Source of the DNA: Pseudomonas sp. ABC1
GTDB taxonomy: Bacteria; Pseudomonadota; Gammaproteobacteria; Pseudomonadales; Pseudomonadaceae
DNA length: 64,000 nucleotides
Direction of reading: 5' to 3'
Assembly: GCF_013395055.1 (NCBI RefSeq)
Contig: NZ_CP058349.1
Coordinates: 3,843,501 to 3,907,500, forward strand
A program made the position numbers and the translations under genes. Positions 29,229 through 37,998 of the stretch are shown one piece after another. The stretch's first letter is position 1, and each line of letters begins with the position of its first letter. Under the pieces are notes generated by a model, which saw only the letters and a program-made list of their open reading frames with translations, did no database searches and was not told where the DNA came from.

Positions 29229-30581
29229 ATGGGCGCGTTGTACATGATCATCGGCACTCTGATAGCACTCGGTGTCCTGGTGACCTTCCATGAATACGGC
29301 CACTTCTGGGTCGCGCGTCGCTGCGGGGTGAAGGTCCAGCGTTTTTCCGTCGGTTTCGGCAGGCCTTTGCTGCGCTGGCATGATCGCCAGGGCACCGAAT
29401 TCGTGGTCGCGGCCATCCCGCTGGGCGGCTATGTGAAGATGCTCGACGAGCGCGAAGGGCCGGTGCCAGACGCTATGCTCGATCAGGCATTCAATCGCAA
29501 GACGGTCAGGCAGCGTTTCGCCATCGTCGTGGCGGGGCCGGTTGCCAACTTCCTGTTGGCGATCGTGTTTTTCTGGCTGCTGGCCATGCTGGGCTCGCAG
29601 CAGGTGCGTCCGGTGGTGGGGGGCGTCGTGCCGGATAGCCTGGTCGAGCGGGCCGGTCTCATGGCCGATCAGGAAATCGTGTCGGTGGATGGGAAGGCGA
29701 CCACGGGCTGGGCTGCGATCAATCTGCAGCTGGTGCGCCGTCTGGGTGAGAGCGGCACGCTCGTGCTGGGTGTGCGTGATGCCGGCAGCGAGCTGCAGCG
29801 CTCCATCGATATCCCCTTGAAAGACTGGCTCAAGGGCGATGACACGCCCGATCCGATCACTGCGCTGGGCATTCGTCCCTGGCGTCCGCACGTTGCGCCC
29901 GTCATCTCGCAATTGGCGCCGGATGGTCCGGCGCAGGCTGCGGGTGTGTCGATCGGAGATCGCATCCTGCGCCTCGATGGCCAGTCCCTGGATGATTGGC
30001 AGCAGGTGGTCGATCGGGTCCAGGGCATGGCGGGTCGTCCGGTGGTGCTGACGGTCGAGCGGGAAGGGCGCCAGCTCGATATCGCGTTGACGCTGGCTGC
30101 GCGTGGCGATGGCGAGGCGCGCCGAGGCTATCTGGGGGCGGGTGTCGATGGTGGCGAGTGGCCGGCCGACATGCTGCGCGAGATCAGCTACGGACCGCTC
30201 GACGCCGTGCTCGAAGGGTTGAAGCGAACATGGTCGATGACCGTCCTGACCCTCGAGTCACTGAAGAAAATGCTCTTTGGTGAACTCTCGGTAAAAAACT
30301 TGAGCGGCCCGATAACCATTGCTAAAGTGGCGGGCGCTTCTGCCCAGTCAGGTCTAGGTGATTTTCTCAACTTCCTCGCCTATCTGAGCATTAGTCTTGG
30401 GGTGCTCAATCTTTTGCCAATCCCCGTGCTCGATGGTGGGCATCTGCTCTTCTATATGGTCGAGTGGATCCGTGGCCGTCCCTTGTCGGACCGAGTGCAG
30501 GGTTGGGGCGTGCAAATTGGCATCAGCCTCGTGGTCGGGGTGATGCTGCTGGCCCTGGTCAACGATCTTGGCCGCCTGTAG
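29229..30581 (+). CDS. rseP: Site-2 zinc metalloprotease RseP
   Basis: RseP (called MucP in P. aeruginosa) is the inner-membrane site-2 protease that cleaves RseA/MucA after DegS/AlgW cutting, releasing the envelope-stress sigma factor AlgU/RpoE. The 450-residue protein has the zinc motif HEYGH at residues 21-25 in the first helix. Two periplasmic PDZ domains follow (about residues 125-190 and 215-290, with GVVPDSLVERAGLMADQEI). The C-terminal motif NLLPIPVLDGGHL supplies the third metal ligand. A Shine-Dalgarno GGAGAG precedes the ATG. It lies directly upstream of bamA, whose products are monitored by this pathway. Confidence 0.97.
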   Translation: MGALYMIIGTLIALGVLVTFHEYGHFWVARRCGVKVQRFSVGFGRPLLRWHDRQGTEFVVAAIPLGGYVKMLDEREGPVPDAMLDQAFNRKTVRQRFAIVVAGPVANFLLAIVFFWLLAMLGSQQVRPVVGGVVPDSLVERAGLMADQEIVSVDGKATTGWAAINLQLVRRLGESGTLVLGVRDAGSELQRSIDIPLKDWLKGDDTPDPITALGIRPWRPHVAPVISQLAPDGPAQAAGVSIGDRILRLDGQSLDDWQQVVDRVQGMAGRPVVLTVEREGRQLDIALTLAARGDGEARRGYLGAGVDGGEWPADMLREISYGPLDAVLEGLKRTWSMTVLTLESLKKMLFGELSVKNLSGPITIAKVAGASAQSGLGDFLNFLAYLSISLGVLNLLPIPVLDGGHLLFYMVEWIRGRPLSDRVQGWGVQIGISLVVGVMLLALVNDLGRL

Positions 30582-30649
30582 CGCCGAATAGTAATGTCGC
30601 CACGCCAAGCGCTGGTTCATCCACTGGTCTAGAGCTAAGAAAGGACTTC

Positions 30650-33055
30650 ATGAAACGTCTGCTGCTACCTGCGGTTATTTCCGCGTTGATGATTGCCGAA
30701 GTTCACGCCGAGTCCTTCACCATCTCCGATATTCGTGTAAACGGCTTGCAGCGGGTTTCCGCAGGCAGCGTATTCGGCGCCTTGCCGCTGAACGTGGGCG
30801 ATGCCGTCGATGATTCGCGCCTGGTCGATGCGACCCGCGCGTTGTTCCGTACGGGGTTCTTCCAGGATATCCAGCTCGGCCGCGAGAGCGATGTGCTGGT
30901 CGTCAGTGTTGTCGAGCGTCCGTCCATTTCCGCCATCGAGATCGAAGGCAACAAGGCGATCAAGACCGAAGACCTGTTGTCCGGCCTGCAACAGTCCGGG
31001 CTGGCAGAAGGTGAGATTTTCCAGCGCGCGACCCTCGAGGGTGTGCGCAACGAGTTGCAACGCCAGTACGTCGGCCAGGGCCGCTACTCGGCCAGCATCG
31101 AAACGGAAGTGGTGGCTCAGCCCCGTAACCGCGTCGCGCTGAAGATCAAGATCAACGAAGGTTCGGTCGCTGCCATCAAGCACATCAACGTGGTGGGCAA
31201 CTCGGTATTTTCCGACGAAGACCTGGCCGACCTGTTCGAACTGAAAACCACCAACTGGTTGTCGTTCTTCCGCAACGACGACAAGTATGCGCGCGAGAAA
31301 CTCTCGGGTGACCTGGAGCGCCTGCGTTCCTACTACCTGGATCGCGGTTACATCAACATGGATATCACCTCGACCCAGGTGTCGATCACGCCGGACAAGA
31401 AGAATGTCTACGTGACGGTGAATATCGATGAAGGACAACGCTACACCCTGCGTGAGGTCAAGCTCAGCGGCGACCTGAAGGTGCCGGAAGAAGAGATCAC
31501 GTCCCTGCTGCTGGCCAAGGAAGGGCAGGTGTTCTCCCGCAAGGTGATGACCACCACCTCCGAGCTGATCACGCGCCGCCTCGGTAACGAGGGCTATACC
31601 TTCGCCAACGTCAACGGCATTCCCGAGCCGCACGACGAAGACAACACGGTTTCCCTGACATTCGTCGTCGATCCGGGGCGTCGTGCCTACGTCAATCGCA
31701 TCAACTTCCGTGGCAACACCAAGACCGAAGACGAAGTGCTGCGCCGCGAAATGCGCCAGATGGAAGGCGGCTGGGCTTCGACCTATCTGATCGACCAGTC
31801 CAAGGTGCGCCTGGAGCGGCTGGGCTTCTTCAAGGAAGTGAATGTCGAAACGCCGCAGGTCCCCGGCTCGGATGACCAGGTCGACGTCAACTACACCGTC
31901 GAAGAGCAGCCGTCGGGCTCGATCATGGCCAGTATCGGCTTTGCCCAGAGTGCCGGCCTGATCCTCGGTGGTTCGATCAGCCAGAACAACTTCCTGGGTA
32001 CCGGTAACCGCGTGACCCTCGGCCTGACGCGCAGCGAATACCAACAGCGCTACAACTTCGGCTTCGTCGACCCCTACTGGACCGAAGACGGTGTGAGCCT
32101 GGGCTACAACGCGTTCTACCGCACCACCGACTACGACAAGCTCGACTATGACGTTTCCAGCTACTCGGTCGACAGCCTGGGTGGTGGCGTCAATATCGGC
32201 TATCCGATCAGCGAGACGGCCCGCCTGTCGTTCGGCCTGACCGTGCAGCAGGACAGCCTCGACACCGGTCGCTACACCGTGGACGAGATCGTCAAGTTCA
32301 TGGACGAAGAGGGCGACAACTTCCTGAACTTCAAGGCCTCCGTAGGCTGGTCCGAGTCGACCCTGAACCGTGGTGTACTGGCGACCCGTGGTCACTCGCA
32401 GAGCCTGGTACTCGAGTCCACCATCCCTGGTAGCGACCTGTCGTTCTTCAAGCTCGACTATAACGGCCAGCTGTTCGTGCCGCTGAGCCAGAGCTACACC
32501 CTGCGCATGCACACCCAGTTGGGCTATGGCGACAGCTATGGTTCGACGTCGCGCCTGCCGTTCTACGAGCATTACTATGCCGGTGGTTTCAACTCCGTGC
32601 GTGGCTTCGAAGACAGCAGCCTCGGCCCGCGCAGTACGCCGAGTATCGCCCGCGACGCCAATGGCAACGTGATCCCCTCGACCACCGCCAATCCTTACCC
32701 GGTCGGCGCCGATGGCCGTTATACCGACCCGGACCAGGACCCGCTGCCCTTCGGTGGCAACGTGCTGGTGCAGGGCGGCATGGAAGTACTGTTCCCGCTG
32801 CCTTTCGTGAAGGACCAGCGCTCTCTGCGTACGTCGTTGTTCTGGGATGTGGGTAACGTGTTCGACACCAACTGCCCGACAGGCGCCAGGAACTGCCGCG
32901 ATATCGACATTGGCGATCTGGCGAGTTCGGTGGGTGTGGGGCTGACCTGGATCACCGCGATGGGGCCGTTGAGTTTCAGCCTGGCGATGCCGGTCAAGAA
33001 ACCGGATGACGCCGATACCCAGATCTTCCAGTTCTCCCTCGGGCAAACCTTTTAA
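30650..33055 (+). CDS. bamA: Outer-membrane assembly factor BamA
   Basis: BamA is the Omp85 core of the BAM complex that inserts beta-barrel proteins in the outer membrane. The 801-residue protein has a cleavable signal (MKRLLLPAVISALMIAEVHA), five POTRA domains (about residues 23-425) and a 16-strand barrel. The conserved loop-6 motif VRGFEDSSLGPR is present and the chain ends in Phe. After VRGF there is a long polar insertion in extracellular loop 6 (TPSIARDANGNVIPSTTANP and following), which may be surface-exposed. AAAGGA precedes the ATG. It is followed by skp and the lpx genes as in other gammaproteobacteria. Confidence 0.97.
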   Translation: MKRLLLPAVISALMIAEVHAESFTISDIRVNGLQRVSAGSVFGALPLNVGDAVDDSRLVDATRALFRTGFFQDIQLGRESDVLVVSVVERPSISAIEIEGNKAIKTEDLLSGLQQSGLAEGEIFQRATLEGVRNELQRQYVGQGRYSASIETEVVAQPRNRVALKIKINEGSVAAIKHINVVGNSVFSDEDLADLFELKTTNWLSFFRNDDKYAREKLSGDLERLRSYYLDRGYINMDITSTQVSITPDKKNVYVTVNIDEGQRYTLREVKLSGDLKVPEEEITSLLLAKEGQVFSRKVMTTTSELITRRLGNEGYTFANVNGIPEPHDEDNTVSLTFVVDPGRRAYVNRINFRGNTKTEDEVLRREMRQMEGGWASTYLIDQSKVRLERLGFFKEVNVETPQVPGSDDQVDVNYTVEEQPSGSIMASIGFAQSAGLILGGSISQNNFLGTGNRVTLGLTRSEYQQRYNFGFVDPYWTEDGVSLGYNAFYRTTDYDKLDYDVSSYSVDSLGGGVNIGYPISETARLSFGLTVQQDSLDTGRYTVDEIVKFMDEEGDNFLNFKASVGWSESTLNRGVLATRGHSQSLVLESTIPGSDLSFFKLDYNGQLFVPLSQSYTLRMHTQLGYGDSYGSTSRLPFYEHYYAGGFNSVRGFEDSSLGPRSTPSIARDANGNVIPSTTANPYPVGADGRYTDPDQDPLPFGGNVLVQGGMEVLFPLPFVKDQRSLRTSLFWDVGNVFDTNCPTGARNCRDIDIGDLASSVGVGLTWITAMGPLSFSLAMPVKKPDDADTQIFQFSLGQTF

Positions 33056-33103
33056 CAACCTGCAGCCTATCGTTGCAGTGCTTTTTCAGGAGTGGTGTAT
33101 ACC

Positions 33104-33607
33104 GTGCGTAAGTTGACTCAGCTGTTTATCGTCGCCGCTGCCTTGATGGCTTCTCCGGCTTTCGCCGAGATGAAAGTCGCGGTACTGGACTATCAGATGG
33201 CGCTGCTGGAATCCGACGCGGCCAAGCGTTACTCGGTGGATGCCGAGAAGAAGTTCGGCCCCCAGTTGAACAAGCTGAAGACCCTTGAGAGCGACGCCAA
33301 GAAAATCCAGGATCGCCTGATCAAGGATGGCGAGAAGATGCAGCAGGCCGAACGCGAGCGCCTGGAGCTCGAGTTCAAGCAGAAAGCCCGTGACTTCCAG
33401 TTCCAGTCCAAGGAACTCAACGAGTCCAAGGCCGTTGCAGACCGCGATATGCTGCAACAGCTCAAGCCGAAACTGGACAAGGCTGTTGAAGAAGTGATCA
33501 AGGGCGGGAACTACGACCTGGTACTCGAGCGCGGTGCGGTTGTTGATGTCAAACCTCAGTTAGATATCACTCGCAAGGTCATCGAGCGCATGAATCAGCT
33601 GCGCTGA
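33104..33607 (+). CDS. skp: Periplasmic chaperone Skp (OmpH)
   Basis: Skp is a trimeric periplasmic chaperone that holds unfolded outer-membrane proteins for BamA. The 167-residue precursor has the signal peptide [22 protein letters not shown] charged, coiled-coil-forming tentacle follows ([45 protein letters not shown]), and a C-terminal strand region forms the trimer body. The GTG at 33104 gives the usual MRKL start, with AGGAG about 11 bases upstream; GTGs at 33092 and 33095 are in-frame alternatives. It lies 48 bases downstream of bamA and 2 bases before lpxD. Confidence 0.94.
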   Translation: MRKLTQLFIVAAALMASPAFAEMKVAVLDYQMALLESDAAKRYSVDAEKKFGPQLNKLKTLESDAKKIQDRLIKDGEKMQQAERERLELEFKQKARDFQFQSKELNESKAVADRDMLQQLKPKLDKAVEEVIKGGNYDLVLERGAVVDVKPQLDITRKVIERMNQLR

Positions 33608-33609
33608 TC

Positions 33610-34668
33610 ATGTCTGTTTCCTCTTACACGCTCGGTCAGTTGGCCGAGCTGCTCGGAGCGAAGCTGCAGGGTGCCGCCGATCAAGTGATCAGCGGCATCG
33701 CTACATTGCAGGATGCGCATGAAGGGCAACTGAGCTTTCTCGCCAACGCCCAGTATCGCAAGTACCTGGAGCAGACCGGCGCATCCGCTGTGTTGCTGAC
33801 CGAGAAGGACGCGGAAGGCTATGCCGGCGCGGCCTTGCTGGTCGATAACCCCTATCTGGCTTATGCGCAGGCTTCCCATCTGTTCGAGACACGCCCTGTG
33901 AGCGTGCCGGGAGTCCATCCGACTGCTGTGATCGCCGATGATGCCAGTGTGCACGAGAGTGCCAGCGTCGGTGCTTATGCGGTCGTCGAGGCGGGTGTTT
34001 CCATCGCTGCCGACGTCAGCATAGGTGCCCATTGCTATATCGGAGCGCGCAGCCGTATCGGTGAAGGCGGGCGGCTGGCTCCCAGAGTGACGCTGTACCA
34101 CGATGTCTCTATCGGTAAGCGCGTGGTGATCCAGTCCGGAGCGGTGATCGGTGGCGAGGGTTTCGGCTTCGCCAACGAGAAGGGCACCTGGCAGAAGATC
34201 GCCCAGATCGGTGGCGTGACCATCGGCGATGACGTCGAGATCGGTTCGAACACAACGATAGACCGTGGCGCGATTTCCGATACCTGCCTGGGGAACGGCG
34301 TGAAGCTGGATAACCAGATAATGATCGCCCACAACGTGCAGGTAGGGGACAATACCGCCATGGCCGGGTGTGTCGGCATTTCCGGCAGCACGCGGATCGG
34401 TCGCAACTGCATGATCGCCGGTGGTGTTGGCATGGTTGGGCATATCGATGTCTGCGACAATGTGTTCGTGACCGGCATGACCATGGTGACCCGCTCCATT
34501 TCGGAACCGGGCAGTTATTCCTCTGGTACGGCCATGCAAACGGCTTCTGATTGGAGGAAAAGTGCAGCGCGCATTCGCCAGCTCGATGACATGGCTCGTC
34601 GCTTGCAACAATTGGAAAAACGTCTGGCTGCTGTGACTTCGGGAGAAGATGCTTCTTCTGACACCTGA
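33610..34668 (+). CDS. lpxD: UDP-3-O-(3-hydroxyacyl)glucosamine N-acyltransferase
   Basis: LpxD adds the second 3-hydroxyacyl chain in lipid A synthesis, from acyl-ACP. The 352-residue protein has an N-terminal uridine-binding domain ([31 protein letters not shown]). A long left-handed parallel beta-helix of hexapeptide repeats follows ([20 protein letters not shown] onward, to about residue 310), and then a C-terminal helical extension. The catalytic His region appears as [16 protein letters not shown]. It starts two bases after skp and belongs to the lpxD-fabZ-lpxA-lpxB unit. Confidence 0.97.
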   Translation: MSVSSYTLGQLAELLGAKLQGAADQVISGIATLQDAHEGQLSFLANAQYRKYLEQTGASAVLLTEKDAEGYAGAALLVDNPYLAYAQASHLFETRPVSVPGVHPTAVIADDASVHESASVGAYAVVEAGVSIAADVSIGAHCYIGARSRIGEGGRLAPRVTLYHDVSIGKRVVIQSGAVIGGEGFGFANEKGTWQKIAQIGGVTIGDDVEIGSNTTIDRGAISDTCLGNGVKLDNQIMIAHNVQVGDNTAMAGCVGISGSTRIGRNCMIAGGVGMVGHIDVCDNVFVTGMTMVTRSISEPGSYSSGTAMQTASDWRKSAARIRQLDDMARRLQQLEKRLAAVTSGEDASSDT

Positions 34669-34771
34669 CCCTATTTTTCGGTTGCCCGCCTGATTGGGTA
34701 GCCGCTTGCCCATGCTCTTTCTTCATATTGCATGGGCAAAGTCACCTATTACTTACAGGCTTTTTCCTGAA

Positions 34772-35212
34772 ATGATGGATATCAACGAGATTCGCGAGTT
34801 CTTGCCACACCGTTACCCGTTCCTGCTCGTCGATCGCGTCGCGGAGCTGGATCTCGAGAGCAAGAGCATCAGCGCATACAAGAACGTCACCATCAATGAG
34901 CCGTTTTTCAATGGCCACTTCCCGCAGCACCCGATCATGCCGGGTGTCCTGATCATCGAAGCCATGGCCCAGGCTGCAGGAATCCTGGGTTTCAAGATGA
35001 TGGGCGTGAAGCCCGAAGACGGCACGCTGTACTACTTCGTCGGTTCGGATAAGCTGCGTTTTCGCCAGCCAGTGGTTCCGGGTGATCAACTGATCCTCGA
35101 GGCGAAGTTCATCAGTTGCAAGCGCAGCATCTGGAAGTTCGATTGCAGGGCCACCGTGGATGGCAAGGAAGTCTGTTCGGCCGAGATCATCTGTGCGGAA
35201 CGCAAACTATGA
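34772..35212 (+). CDS. fabZ: 3-hydroxyacyl-ACP dehydratase FabZ
   Basis: FabZ dehydrates 3-hydroxyacyl-ACPs in type II fatty-acid synthesis and competes with LpxA and LpxD for the same substrates. The 146-residue hot-dog-fold protein starts [23 protein letters not shown]. It has the catalytic pair His49 ([14 protein letters not shown]) and Glu63 (LIIEAMAQ). The ATG at 34772 is chosen (34775 is equally possible). The in-frame upstream extension to 34694 does not look like protein of this family. The stop overlaps the lpxA ATG. A 103-base gap after lpxD precedes it. Confidence 0.95.
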   Translation: MMDINEIREFLPHRYPFLLVDRVAELDLESKSISAYKNVTINEPFFNGHFPQHPIMPGVLIIEAMAQAAGILGFKMMGVKPEDGTLYYFVGSDKLRFRQPVVPGDQLILEAKFISCKRSIWKFDCRATVDGKEVCSAEIICAERKL

Positions 35213-35985
35213 GTTTGATTGACCCACGCGCCATCATCGACCCCAGCGCCAGGTTGGCCGATGACGTCGTCGTCGGTCCCTGGTCGATCATTGGGCCCGA
35301 CGTGGAAATCGGCGAGGGTACGGTGCTTGGTCCCCATGTGATCATCAAGGGACCTACCAGGATCGGTTGCCACAACCGTATCTATCAGTTCGCCTCGCTG
35401 GGCGAAGACACGCCTGATCGCAAGTACAAGGGCGAGCCGACGCGGCTGGTCATTGGTGACCACAACATCATCCGCGAAGGCGTCACCATGCACCGTGGCA
35501 CCATCCAGGACCGCGATGAGACCACGGTGGGCGATCACAACCTGATCATGGCCTATGCCCATATCGGCCACGATAGCGTGGTCGGCAACCACTGCATCCT
35601 GGTCAACAATGTCGCGTTGGCCGGACATGTGCACATCGGTGATTGGGCGATCCTGTCCGGCTATACCCTGGTGCATCAGTTCTGCCACATTGGCGCGCAC
35701 AGCTTCGCTGCCATGGGTTCGGCCATCGGCAAGGACGTGCCTGCCTATGTGACGGTGTCAGGTAACCCTGCCGAGGCCCGCAGCATGAACTTCGAAGGCA
35801 TGCGCCGCCGTGGTTTCTCGGCCGAGGTCATGCATGCCCTACGCAATGCCTATCGGACCGTCTACCGCCGCGGGTTGACCGTCGAAGCGGCACTGGAAGA
35901 GCTGGCCGGAGATGCCAGCGACTTCCCCGAGGTCGCCTTGTTCCGCGAGACCATTCTGAATTCGACCCGAGGCATTACGCGCTGA
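35209..35985 (+). CDS. lpxA: UDP-N-acetylglucosamine acyltransferase
   Basis: LpxA performs the first step of lipid A biosynthesis, transferring a 3-hydroxyacyl chain to the 3-OH of UDP-GlcNAc. In Pseudomonas the chain is typically C10. The 258-residue protein is a left-handed beta-helix. It has hexapeptide repeats from residue 5 ([20 protein letters not shown]) to about 185, with [27 protein letters not shown] and the catalytic His in [16 protein letters not shown] helical C-terminal domain ([20 protein letters not shown]) follows. Start and stop overlap fabZ and lpxB respectively. Confidence 0.97.
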   Translation: MSLIDPRAIIDPSARLADDVVVGPWSIIGPDVEIGEGTVLGPHVIIKGPTRIGCHNRIYQFASLGEDTPDRKYKGEPTRLVIGDHNIIREGVTMHRGTIQDRDETTVGDHNLIMAYAHIGHDSVVGNHCILVNNVALAGHVHIGDWAILSGYTLVHQFCHIGAHSFAAMGSAIGKDVPAYVTVSGNPAEARSMNFEGMRRRGFSAEVMHALRNAYRTVYRRGLTVEAALEELAGDASDFPEVALFRETILNSTRGITR

Positions 35986-37133
35986 TGGCCAAGGTGCTCC
36001 GTATCGCCCTGGTGGCGGGGGAGTCTTCCGGTGACATTCTCGGTGCGGGCCTGATGGAAGCGCTCAGGGCGCGCCATGGCGCTGTGGAGTTCATTGGCGT
36101 CGGTGGGCCTCGTATGGAAGCTCTGGGTATGACTTCCTATTTCCCCCAGGAACGCCTGGCCGTCATGGGGTTGGTCGAGGTTCTCGGGCGCCTGCCCGAA
36201 CTGCTGCGCCGTCGCCGTCACTTGTTGAAGTCCCTGGTGGCCGCGAAGCCGGATGTCTTCATCGGTATCGATGCTCCCGACTTCAATCTCGACCTCGAAC
36301 TGAAACTGCGCAATGTCGGTATTCGCACTGTGCATTACGTCAGCCCATCCGTCTGGGCCTGGCGGCAGAAGCGCGTGTTGAAGATTCGCCGTGCCTGCGA
36401 CCTGATGTTGACGCTGTTCCCGTTCGAAGCGCGTTTTTATGACGAGCATGACGTCAAGGTGCGTTTCGTCGGGCATCCGCTGGCCGACACCATCCCGCTC
36501 GAAGCCGATCGCAACGCTGCCAGGCTCGCGCTGGGATTGCCGCAGCAAGGCAATGTGGTGGCCCTGATGCCGGGTAGCCGCGGTGGGGAGGTTGCGCGCC
36601 TGGGTGGGTTGTTCCTTGCCGCAGCGGAGCGTTTGAAGGCGTTGCGTCCTGGCGTGCATTTCGTCATGCCTTGCGCCAGCCCGGCGCGACGGGTGGAACT
36701 GGAGCGCATGCTGGTGGCGCGCGACCTCCCGCTGACACTGCTCGACGGGCGTTCCCACGAGGCGCTTGCCGCCTGTGATGCGGTGCTGATCGCTTCGGGG
36801 ACGGCAACCCTCGAAGCGTTGCTCTACAAGCGTCCGATGGTGGTCGCCTACAACGTGGCGCCACTGACCTATCGAATCCTCAAACGCCTGGTGAAAAGCC
36901 CGTATATCTCCCTGCCGAACCTGCTGGCACAGCGCATGCTGGTGCCGGAGTTGATTCAGGATGCGGCAACGCCCGAAGCCCTGGCGCAGTCCCTGTCGCC
37001 GTTGCTGGAACATGGTGAAGTGCAGACTGAAGGATTCGATCGTATACACCGCCTGTTGCGTTGCGGTGCTTCCGAGCAGGCTGCGGAAGCCGTGCTGGAA
37101 CTGATTGGGGCGAGTGATGCAGCTCGGTCTTGA
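35985..37133 (+). CDS. lpxB: Lipid-A-disaccharide synthase
   Basis: LpxB is a peripheral-membrane glycosyltransferase (GT19) that joins UDP-diacylglucosamine and lipid X into the lipid A disaccharide. The 382-residue protein begins with [22 protein letters not shown]. It contains the conserved [52 protein letters not shown] and the donor-site [20 protein letters not shown]. Its ATG shares a base with the lpxA stop. The 3' end overlaps rnhB by 17 bases. Confidence 0.97.
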   Translation: MAKVLRIALVAGESSGDILGAGLMEALRARHGAVEFIGVGGPRMEALGMTSYFPQERLAVMGLVEVLGRLPELLRRRRHLLKSLVAAKPDVFIGIDAPDFNLDLELKLRNVGIRTVHYVSPSVWAWRQKRVLKIRRACDLMLTLFPFEARFYDEHDVKVRFVGHPLADTIPLEADRNAARLALGLPQQGNVVALMPGSRGGEVARLGGLFLAAAERLKALRPGVHFVMPCASPARRVELERMLVARDLPLTLLDGRSHEALAACDAVLIASGTATLEALLYKRPMVVAYNVAPLTYRILKRLVKSPYISLPNLLAQRMLVPELIQDAATPEALAQSLSPLLEHGEVQTEGFDRIHRLLRCGASEQAAEAVLELIGASDAARS

Positions 37134-37746
37134 TTTTTCCCTGGTGGAGGCATTGGTTGCCGGAGTCGATGAAGTGGGCCGTGGTCCTCTGTGCGGCCCG
37201 GTCGTCACGGCGGCGGTGATACTGGACCCGGCGCGGCCCATTCTCGGCCTCAACGACTCGAAGAAGCTGACCGAGGCGCGTCGTGAGCTTCTGTTCGACG
37301 AGATTCGTGAAAAAGCCCTGGCCTGGTGCATTGCTCGCGCCGATGTGGAAGAGATCGACCGGTTGAATATCCTGCATGCGACCATGCTGGCCATGCAGCG
37401 CGCAGTCGAAGGATTGGCGGTAACACCCAGGTTGGCGCTGATCGATGGCAATCGCTGCCCAAAGCTGTCGGTGCCTTGTGCGCCAGTGGTCAAGGGCGAT
37501 AGCCAGGTGCCGGCGATTGCTGCCGCATCGATCCTGGCGAAGGTCAGCCGCGACCGTGAAATGCGCGAACTGGATAGGCTCTACCCCGGCTACGGTCTGG
37601 CAGGGCACAAGGGCTATCCGACACCTTCGCACCTGGCCAGCCTGCAAGCGCTCGGTGTCACGCCCATTTATCGTCGTTCGTTCGCACCGGTACGCCGCTT
37701 GCTGGATGAGACGGCGGCATTCAGCGCCGAGCCTGACCGGCTCTAA
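37117..37746 (+). CDS. rnhB: Ribonuclease HII
   Basis: RNase HII cleaves RNA in RNA-DNA hybrids and starts removal of misincorporated ribonucleotides. The 209-residue protein has the active-site acids D18 and E19 in [17 protein letters not shown]. The third Asp lies in ALIDGNRCP and the fourth region in [27 protein letters not shown]. The ATG at 37117 starts it 17 bases inside lpxB. In P. aeruginosa I recall an amino-acid permease gene, then dnaE, as the next genes. Here a GGDEF protein takes that place. Confidence 0.95.
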   Translation: MQLGLDFSLVEALVAGVDEVGRGPLCGPVVTAAVILDPARPILGLNDSKKLTEARRELLFDEIREKALAWCIARADVEEIDRLNILHATMLAMQRAVEGLAVTPRLALIDGNRCPKLSVPCAPVVKGDSQVPAIAAASILAKVSRDREMRELDRLYPGYGLAGHKGYPTPSHLASLQALGVTPIYRRSFAPVRRLLDETAAFSAEPDRL

Positions 37747-37770
37747 TCGCCTGGCCAAACGGCCAGCGAT
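37746..37770 (+). terminator. Hairpin at the rnhB stop
   Basis: ATCGC-c-TGGCC pairs with GGCCA-GCGAT around AAAC, with one bulged base. It starts on the last base of the rnhB stop codon and probably ends the long bamA-to-rnhB transcript. There is no T-run. The rest of the 37771-37998 gap shows no gene. Confidence 0.5.
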
Positions 37771-37998
37771 CCTTCCATGACCGAGCGACGATACCTGCAT
37801 GGCACTTTGCCAATACTGCGGGCGGGGTGATAATGCGCCGGTGGTTTTCATCGATACCGTCTACGGTCTCGATTTGCCCGGCGTGAGCCGCGTTTCCGCC
37901 AGTTCGCTTTGCTGCTCGCGGCGCGTCGGACGCTTGTGGTGTGTGAGGCGTTGAACAGCTTCCTGGCCAGTCTTTCGTATTACAGAGCAGGGGTCGGA

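Noticed and set aside
30665..33058. Minus-strand frame of 797 codons antisense to bamA
   Set aside because: It has no start signal, no domain and the composition of a shadow. bamA is intact on the other strand.
37951..37983. TTGAAC / TATTAC as a promoter for the GGDEF gene
   Set aside because: The spacing of about 21 bases is too wide for a sigma-70 promoter.
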